Origin: Embiotoca jacksoni
Lineage: Eukaryota; Chordata; Actinopteri; Embiotocidae
Direction: 5' to 3'
DNA length: 64,000 bases
Assembly (NCBI GenBank): GCA_022577435.1
Contig: JAKOON010000006.1
Location: 14,082,501-14,146,500 of the forward strand
The position numbers were made by a program, and so were the translations under genes. This document shows, piece after piece, positions 12,401 to 22,700 of this stretch. Position 1 is the stretch's first letter, and each line of letters starts with the position of its first letter. A model generated the notes under the pieces. The model made no database searches. It saw only the letters and a list, made by a program, of their open reading frames with translations, and was not told the origin of the DNA.

Positions 12401-15400
12401 TAATAACTGTAGTCATTCCTTCTGGACAGTCGCAGCATGTGCTGTAAATCAACACATCAAAGTGTCTCCATTGCTGCTTCTGTTTAAGAAACTGAGATGA
12501 TCTCGGCAGGATGTTGCAAATAATTTCACAGGCTGTCACAACACTTGCAGTATGCGGAACAACTTTAATATGAGACCAGCGTGTTTCGGCTTCTAGCCTT
12601 CATCAGAGTTGTTCCACATGTTGCAAGTGTGGCTGCAGTTTTGACTGCTTGTTGCTTCTTTTTCCTTCTCTGTGCACCTTGGCAGTAGTTGAAGTTGCAC
12701 CAGAAACTTCTCTATTGCTTCCACAAATAATTTCCCAGGGCCTGAAAGCCACATCCTATTTGACCCTTGCTTGCCACACTTGGCGTGGTGACACAGATGC
12801 TTGCAACATTTAGGGAAATCTAATAGCATAAGAAATGTGGCAGATAATTATTATCTTTTGACACAATATTTAGGGTAGAATTATGAATAAAGAGGTGAGA
12901 ATGACAGACATAAATTTAAAAAAAAAAAAAAATATTGCACATGCAGATGTTAAGTCATGTAGCCAGCTCAAAATAACAATATAAACATCAATACATGCCT
13001 GCAATGAATATGAAAGAAATGCGGTAGTTTGTCCATTTTCACTATCATATTTTAGCATGTTAGCATGCTAACATCTGCTGATTAAGGCTGAACACGAAGT
13101 ACAGCTGAGGATGATGAGAAAATAACTTTTTGGACATTAACCAAAGAACTGGACCTGATGATGGTACAAACAGGACACAAATGTCTAAAGCAATTGACAC
13201 CATAACTGTTGGGACAGTTCAGCTAAAACCACAAATGTCCACCTCATACAGGCCCTACTGGAAATCTCAGTGGTTTACTGAAACCCGGAGGATATATCTC
13301 CTGGCTATCGTGAATGTCTAATATTAATCCATTCAAAGGTTTTGAGACATTTCAGTCTGAGCCAAGTGGTGGACGAATCGACAGATTGACGATCATACAA
13401 ACTAACATTTCCATTAATGTTGCTAGTGAGGCTTTAAAAAAAAAAAAAAAAAAAAAAAAAAGGGACAGAGTGCAAGTAACTCAATGACAGCTTGCCTGGG
13501 GGCAGGGACAGCTTTGCCATATGAGAGTAGATAAGAATAACCAGTGTAGCAATACATCATAATACCCAACCCCAGCAGCCCCTCCAACCACCATAAATCA
13601 AGGCTGAAGAAAAAGAGAACGAGATCCAGAGAATGAGGTGAAACCATAGTTCATTTAAAAGGGACAGGGAAAACCCTGAGAGGAAAGAAAAGGAGAACAG
13701 ATTAACACAACAAAGAAAAAGAAGAGTAGCACCCTGAAGGGTTCTTAGAGGAGGCGAAGGAGGGACAATGAGAACAAAGTGAGGTGTGGTGGAGGAGGAG
13801 GACTGGGAGGCTTCAGCTTCTTCAAGTCCCAGGGGGTCCCGACTGTGGCACCATTAGCCAGTAAATCTCCTGGTGACTGTTGACACGAGTGACATGTAAG
13901 ATCCCAAAACACAGTTAGGAAGTCGGGTTGTAATGTGGTCGTCTCAGTTAGCATGCAATCCCACTGTGCAGGAGTACACTTAGTGAACTCAAGTGAATTG
14001 ACAAACGTCTACCTATATCTATTTGTAGCTCTTTATTCTCCATTTCCTCCTTCTTGTGTCTTTTATCTTGGTATCACGACACCCTCTGGGGAAGTGCCCC
14101 TCCAGACCCGGCACCTCCACAGTGGAAGTCTACTGGTTATCAGGCTATCGGAGATTGGGTTGGATTTCTGTGGAGCTGGGAGTGGGGCGACCACAGTCTT
14201 TGAAAGGGGATCCCCCTGGAGCCTTCCCTCTCACGTACACACCTGTCTGCTAAGGATACCACTCCACTTCCATGCCCTGCTCTGTCTGTGGCCCTGGAGT
14301 CTGGAGTCTCCGAGGAAGTGCATTCCTCTCTCCGAGTCTGAATGATCACATAACACTCAACCCACCAGGGTCTATGATCCCTCTGCAGAGCTGGAAGACT
14401 AGATTGTTGCTGTTGGAAAAAGCACTGAGACCATTTAAACTTATCTGAATGTAAAGCTCATGTTTCTCTCCTTCTTTTTTGTCTGTTAATCAGGAAAGTT
14501 TGATTAGAAGTACAATCAAATCTAAGACTTGCATCTAAGATTGCCAATAATTAGAAATATTTTAAAGACCAATATACTCCAAAGTCTTCAGAGATGATAT
14601 TTACATACTGTACAACTCTTAAGACTTAGAACCAAACAAACCTGCAGACGTCTCAACACGTCTGACACTAAGAAAGGTTTTCTTTACGTAGCCTGTGGCC
14701 TGCTGGCCCGTACGTGATGGACAAGGATATATGCACATTGTGCATTCACTTGTAAAAACAAGTATTTATTACTTCAGTGTCCCACTCTTTGAACGGCTGT
14801 AGGGGGTTTCTGACCTGGTCACTTGCACGCAGGTCATTGCTTTTCCAATAACAATTTTCAACAGACAGAGAGAATGACCCAACTTGAACTACAGTTCGTG
14901 TTTGAGGTCACAGCCGTCATTACTGGAGGGTTCAAGATACTTTGCGAGAAATCGTCAGTTATTCAAGATGATGAAGTAGTAGGACGCATTCCTCATGAGT
15001 GAATATGCCCTGAGTTGTGAGTCTCTAGTTCACAGCTCGGACCGATGGACGGATGTTTGCTGTCTACTATTCCACTGCTTTCCTTTCATTTCTTTTCAAT
15101 CTCAACTGCCACTGTCAAATAAAGGCTTAAAATATGCAGAATAGTAAACTTTAAAAAAGTAAAAGTAGCTGCACTCCTTTCTTTCTACTTTAACCTTTGC
15201 TGCCAAATAAACACAACAGAATAAAGTTAGAATTTCAAGATAAAAGACAACTAGTTCTCCCAGTCAGCGCGTTCACCTCTCTGCAGCTTTCATACCAAAA
15301 CTGTTTGATTTCTGCGATCAGGGTCTCTGTGTGTCGTCAGGAGCCACATGGCCAAACCTCTCAAGACATGGTGAAAAGCTGCTGCAATCTCCACCACAGA

Positions 15401-16708
15401 TTAACCCCAGAAGCAGTGCTATCATTGCTCAATTCAGCATTTGGGGCAGATCTTTCTTCTCATAAAACTTGTAGCAAGTTCAAATTTAAATTTAAATGTG
15501 TGACTTTTAAAACTGTGAATTCAGGATTTCAGGTGCAATAGTTTTTTTTTATTACTATTTGTTATTTACATAAGTATGAATCTGTCAAAGATTTCCTTAA
15601 CTTTAATTTGGAGAAGAGATTTCATAGCTAACAGCTCTGCTAACTGTGTTTAAAGCAGTGACCACCAGGCCCTCACTGAGACCCCGGTGTCAAACTGGTC
15701 ATCCACTCCTGACCTCTTACTAAGACACACTTGTTACACCGTTACAACAGCCATACTTCAGCTGTTCCTGGCCACACACATTGTTGCTGCTTCACACACT
15801 GCATGTTAAAGTCTGTGATTATGATCTTGATGTACTGTATCTGCAGATACACGCACTTGCAGTAACACATGTACATTCACATGTCGGCAACATTTGAGTC
15901 TATGAAGATTATAGAGGTATGCCAAACTGTGACACTTCTCCATGAGGATATGTTAATGATTTGAGTGTGTATTCTTGACCTACTTGGGAAAGAGCATCGC
16001 TGCAGTGCATGTAGTGGCAGGTATCCTTTAAAAGCTGCTAAGACCCTTAAGCTGATCCCCATATCAGAGCATCTGAGGGGTATTTCCGGCCATGAGGCCA
16101 CTGTGTGTATGACAAGAACTTTGCCAAATGGGTTTAGAAATGGTAACACAATGATTAAACTCAAGGGTTAAAAAAATGACTACTGGTTACAAAAGGAGGT
16201 TTATAGCCTATAATATCATTGATTTTTAAAGGATGGTCTCCGTTTCGATCTCGGACTAACTTTATTCATTGTCTTACTGTCTTTGACTCTCTAGCAGAGA
16301 AATCGCCAATGAGTCAGCCACTATTTTGATCAATTCCAGTCTTTAAAATGATTCATCTTTATCATCTTTTATGGCGTTGGAGCAAACACTTCTATTTAAC
16401 TATGTATCCCTTAATTTAATTGAATGAATTCACATTTTTATGGGGTTTTTTTATGTACAAGTTTCCCACCAGAGGTCAATTTAAGTGGGTTATCTTGGGT
16501 GCAAATCTCTAATGACCCAGAGTTTTGCTTCCCACACTTACAGCTCACCTACTTAGATTTATTAGCAGATAACCTGACCATCAGCGTGCTCTCCACCCAC
16601 ATGCCCCTACATGTCCAGGATAACACCATCTCCCCTAGCAGTCACCTCTTCAACACTTCACCATAGTGATCACCACCTGGCTCATCTTGCTTTTATCTGT
16701 TATCCTTT

Positions 16709-16778
<70 letters not shown>

Positions 16779-19700
16779 CGTGCGTGCGTGTGTGTGTGTG
16801 TGTGTGTGTGCTTCTGCATATGTGCGTTGGTGAGCATATCTTATAGCTGTTATGTGCATTAATACATGTGTATTAGATTAATTACACGGATGTTGTGGAG
16901 TGAGCCAAGGGTGAATATTGTGATGTGCCCTTTACACGTGAACCGTGGTCATGCAGAAACACGGTTTTGTTTTATGTCCCAGTATGCACCACTGCACCTG
17001 GTCCAGCTGAGTTGGCTGGAAGCTTAAACAAGGTGAGTATGCAAACAGAAGGAGTGTTGAGCTAATTGAAGCCTTTGTTTTCCCTTCCTGTGGTTAAACA
17101 CACACTTAAAGACAGGAATGCTTTGCTTATGGCAGCTCATTAAGTTACAAATATAAGAAATATTACCAAGAATATTGGTCTACAGTTTAAATTATAGAAT
17201 AACAACAGTCAATGTCAGAGCTATATCCTCATTAAAATAAATTACGACCTTCATCACTCACAATCTGGGGGAAAGAGTTAATTAGTAGGCATCCAGTCGA
17301 GGCTAAACAGAGAATTCACTTTGCTGAGAAAAGATTGTAACTTGGCAAAACTCACATCCTCCTGGTCTTTCCTCCTCAATGGGCTTGTTGGTGGTAATAT
17401 CACTAACATGGCCTTCAATACAGCGTAATTATAGACTAAACTTTACCCTTGGCATTGATTGCATTTCCACCTGTTGCATTTTATTGATTTGCATTTGCTA
17501 TATTTTGTATGCTGCTTGAGTTAAATCTATTGAACGGTAAGAGGTGAGAAGCTTATATGATATTAAGAAAATAATGTCACTGATCACAGACAATGATGGA
17601 TTGTTGAAAAGACAAGAGGAAACATGTTTGTGAGACGTGATCTTATTATGCCCACCTTTACACATTGTGCTTCTTCAACCAGATGATGAAAGGTGGCATT
17701 TGAAAGCGCTGAGAAGCACCCTAGGGGGAAGGATCCTATTGTTCATGAACAATAAAATTTAGAGAATGTGCTAGTCTTTCACTTTTACTAACCCACAGTC
17801 AGTGTTTGGCTTAAGTCCCCTTTGACCCACTCTTTAAACTTGCTACCATTTCCAGTGGGGCGAACAGAGATGGCGCCTCTTCACTGGGTGTCAGTCATGG
17901 CCAACTGCATTAAGTCTTTGTGTTGCAAACACTTGGGTGATTTACAGAGAGCAGGAAGTTTACATTTTAAGCAGCTATTAAAAGGCAGACGAACCTTCAG
18001 GCAAATTAATCCTCAGTAATGGGCCCAGTTTGGTGTCACTGCACACAAGTATTAAATATTACAGGGTTCCTACCGTTGTCTTCAACCTCGAAGTAGAAGA
18101 TATCACTTGTGGCGTTGCTCCCATCCAACAGCACATAACAGATCTTCATGTCATTGATATCAGCTGTTGGAATGACAAATATAGACATATGGAGTGTTAG
18201 CTGAAACGGTAAGATAACTGTGACGACTAAGCCGCTTTTACAAGGTTTTAGTTACAGCCCTTAGGCGGCAATTAAAAGGATATGAGCCACTTGAGAAATT
18301 AACTTTGAAGCATTCAGGATCATTTTAAGCAAAGTCCAAATATTTAGTGACAAATATTGCTTACATAAAATATACTGTACAATTGTTTTATGATCCATCA
18401 TATGATTAGTAGAAATCATATCATTACTGTTAGTATAAATATACAATTATTATTTTAGAATACATACAAGTGGAATACATTCATGTTGTTAATGCATACA
18501 TATTATTTTCCCTTTGCATTCAATTATGATATCTTAACTTCATCATATACACCCACGAAAAATCATTAGTTGTCATATGTTTGTTATGAGTGATTTCAAA
18601 TGATTAGAAAGACCTTGTTGCCTGTTTACACATCCACCAGATACAAAGCATTAACATTCATTTGGAGGTGTGTGTCTCGCCAAGTGACCAATGTGCAATA
18701 CCCGCGCATCTTTTAGCTCCGTTTTGGTTTCCAACAAATCTTGAGAAAAGGTTCCGGCTTTTTAGCCACTCAACTATGTTTATGGGCTAATTACTAACGT
18801 TGTCTGCTTTTTGGTGCTGGAACAGAGTTATGATTTGAAGTTAAGCGACTTATAGGGGTCTTCAAGTTCACATGAATTTTATGTAATGAGTTTTTCATTG
18901 TTACAAGGAGGCTGGTTGGGTTTGATAGTTCAGAGTGGGGAAAGTTTATTAAAACCGTGTTTACTGTTGCCATGATGACAAAAGCTGCATAACTCTGAGG
19001 AATAGTAATTTTACCACAGTCATCATTTTAATCCAAACCATTATGTTTCCTTAACCCTGATTGAGTGGATTCTGTGCCTAAACATAACCAGGTGAGCTAA
19101 TTTACCAAACACTTCTGTGGGTCGTATTTGAGAGTAGGAAGAAACAGCCTGTATGGTCATGAGCGTTGGAGGACTTGTTGCGTTTTCAGGGTATCAGTGG
19201 TGAGAGAAAACCAAACAGTAAAATTGTGGGCCATAAATCCAAAACAATGAGCTAAAAAATGATGAAATGTCCCCAGAACTGAAGGGAACTGCAGAGTCAC
19301 ATAATGATTGAGCCGACTTTGTCATTATATTTCATCATCCGCATTAATGTCAAAATCCGTTAGTCCACATTAAATTTAAGAAATGATGTTAAAGAGATTT
19401 AATGGTGTGACATTAGCTTACCTTGTGTGAAGGTCTTGATGCTGTCATTACCCAGCGCAGTGTTCACGATGAAGCCATGCAGGGGAGCCTGAGAAACAGA
19501 ATACTTCAGGACTTTCTGGGGGCTGTCTCGGTCCTCTGATCGAAGGACTTTGCTTGTGATCAGGAAACCAAGGTGCCCTGTTTGGAGGACTTTCAGTGAG
19601 GCAGCAGCCTTGTTAACCAAAATCTGGGGCACACCATTGTCCACTGTGTTGATATGAATGGTCATCATTTGGGGCTTGCGTGTCTCATACACAGTATCAG

Positions 19701-22700
19701 GAAAGACATAAAAATCGGTATGAGTGCCATCTGTGACAGTGAAAGAGAAGCTGTCTTCGTTGGTCTCAGTGCCATCGTGCTTATAGGTGATAAGGTTCTC
19801 GTTCAAGTCCTGCTTGGTAAAGGAGGTGATTGGTCGGGTATTGTTGAAAAGTAGCTGGCCGTGCACGGGCACTTGGGTTACTATGAAGCGCAGCAGGTTG
19901 TCGGGGGTGTCCCGATCCTCAGCTGTCAGCTCAAATGGTGTAATGAGCTTGGTTTCTCCCTCCTCCAAAACCAGTTTGCTTATAGTCAAGACAGGTTTCT
20001 TATTATCTACATCAGTGATGGACACTCTGAAGGTTCGGAAGACAGGATTGTAACCATCTGTCACCTCAAACTCAAAGCTGTCCATTTTCATCTCATCATC
20101 AGAGGTGTGGATGTAGTAAATCTTGTTGCCAGCAAGCTGCAGTTGGGTGAAGGTGGAAATGGGAACACTTGGGTAATCAGTGCTCTCTAAGTGTCCTCTA
20201 CTAGGTGCTCTTGTTATGCTAAAGCTGAGGTATTCATCAGGACTGTTGATGTCAGTTGTGCTGAGGAGGTCAGTGGTAAGAGTTACTTTCCCCCCTTCTT
20301 TGAGAGTCACACCTTTGTTGATAACATTCGGGAAAACCATATCAATGCTCCCAATGTTGATGTAAAAGTAACGGTCAATAAGTGGATTGATACCATCTGT
20401 GACGTCGAATTTCAGCAGGTCACGGATTCCCTCCTGGCCTGTGTGTACATACTGAATGAGTTGCTTGTCGATTTCGTTCTGTGTGAAGTTCATTCTCAGC
20501 GTGATGTTTCCTAAAACGTCACCAAATTTGCTGATACGCTGAAGGTAGCCTTGGCTAGGGCCGTATCGCACAATGTACGTTAGTTCTTTGTCTTCAGAGT
20601 CAAGATCAGTCGCTTTTAAAACCCTGTTGCTGATGACTTTTGTCTCTCCAATCTCAACATCAAGCCCGTCGTTTATAGCCATTCTTGGTGTCTCATCATC
20701 AACAGGAATAACCATGACGAGAACTGTTTTCTCGACTTTGTGTTTTCCATCAGAAAGCCTGACTTTGAAGCTGTCTTCTTTGGTCTCAGAATCATCATGT
20801 TCATAGACAATGTTGGATGCTTCTTTGATCTGTTCCAGGTCAAACCTCTCTACAGGGCCGCTGCCAGTGCTGAGCTGCTGAACTATTGTGCCATGCTTTG
20901 GGTTTTTGATGATCTCAAAGTGCAGCTCATTGCCAGGGATGTCAGCGTCGGCCGCGTTCAGAATTGGTGTGTCAATGACCAGACTCATGCCCTCCATTAC
21001 CACAAACTCACGGATGAAAATCTCAGGCTTCTCGTCATTGGCTGGAAGGATAACTATGGGGAAGAAGTGGCGGTCGGAAAAGTTAATACCATCTGAGCAG
21101 CGGAAAGTGAAACGATCCTCCACAGGTTCAACCCCTTTGTGGATGCTTTGGACGTAGTAGATATGACCGAGGGCAACATCTTTAATGGTAAAGGCAGTGA
21201 TGGCTGTCCCAGCTCTTGATTTCTCAGAACCTGTGGAAGGAGAGATGTTCTCCACGTAACCAGATGTTGGTTGGACGATGATGGTGCACAAGATATCGTC
21301 AATGTTAGTGTCAACATCCTCCGCTTGAATGTGGTCCAGAGTAATGACATTCTTCTCTCCTTCTATGACAACGAACTGCTCTCCGACACTGACGATAGGT
21401 GGGATGCTGTCAACGGGAAGGATGGTGACATAAACTGTCACACCTTGGACCTTGTTGCCACCAACGACCCACTGATCTGACATATCAGAAAGAGTGAGGT
21501 TGAAGGAGTCGTGTTCTTTGACTGGACCGATTTCACCAAATGTGTGAGCATACAACACCACGCCGTTAATGATGTCCTCCTGGGTGAATCTCTCAGCAGG
21601 AGCACCATTAACCAGGATTTCACCCAGTCTGGGAGGTTCTTCAACTATGAAAGTGAGCATGAGGTCATCTGTGTCATCATCACGGCCCTGAATGACGTTA
21701 CTTGTAATCTCCGTAGCTCCATTCTCCAGGACATCGATGGAGGATCCAAGTAGGCCGGCTGGGAGCATGATCGTAGGGGTCTCATCATCCACCGGCTCAA
21801 TGGTGATCTTAATGGTAATGGGTACCTCATGGAACCCGTCGCTCACAGAAAGTTTGATGACATCACTGAGGGATTCCTCTCCTCCGTGGATGTAAGATAG
21901 GCGACTATTTGCGAGGTCCTCAAGCACAAACGTTTCGCCGTTTGACATGTGAATGCCCAAATACTGCAGCTGCCCATATCGAGGATTCTGGGTCACGGTG
22001 AAGACGATATTTTCATCATCTGTATCAGTGTCAGTGGCATGCAGCTCCTTCCTTGTGATAATATATGTACTTCTTTCCATGAGACTGAACCCTGTGTTCG
22101 TAATAACTGGAGGTTTGTTGTCAACGGGCTGTAAGAAAATGGTGAATAGTCCATCTGCTGTGTTACCAGCTGTGTCTTCCACAATGAATGTTAACTGAGC
22201 CACTTTTGGAGTGATGCCCAGTTCCTGGTCTGGAGGTTTGTAAGCTACTTTGTGGTGATTAACCTGGGCTTGCGTAAACTCTGTAATTATAGTGTCAGGG
22301 CTGTCAGTCAGCACAATTTCACCCAATGGGGCTGGGTTGTTGTCATCTGTGTCAGTCGGGGGCTTAGTGATGGTATACTTCAGGTCTCTGTCCTCTGAAT
22401 CTAGATCAGTATAACACAAGAATTTCTTCCTGAAGTGTGTCAGCTCATATTCCTGGACTGTCATGTGAAGGCTGGTGCCTGGGACAAGCTCTGGAGGTAG
22501 GTCATCAACCGGATGGATTTTGATGGTGAACATGTGCTCACCTGATTGATTAGGAGGGTCGTTATCATCCTGGACCCGGAACACAAACTGATTGATCACA
22601 GTTGTGGTGCTGTGGGGTCCAACGTGACGATAGAACAGCTTTCCATCAAGAATATCCTGCTGAAACCATTCAGTCACCACCTGTTCAAACATCTCATCTG

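Larger units (their letters stand above)
7584..18073. other. frem2 intron 2 (10.5 kb)
   Basis: This is the largest intron of the gene within the window. It lies exactly between the CSPG array and the Calx-beta array. It contains repeat fragments near 10,040-10,430 and 13,020-13,330, a hammerhead-like inverted repeat (12,541-12,630), an A26 run (13,436-13,461) and a TG microsatellite (16,710-16,810). I found no coding exon in the rest. Confidence 0.6.
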
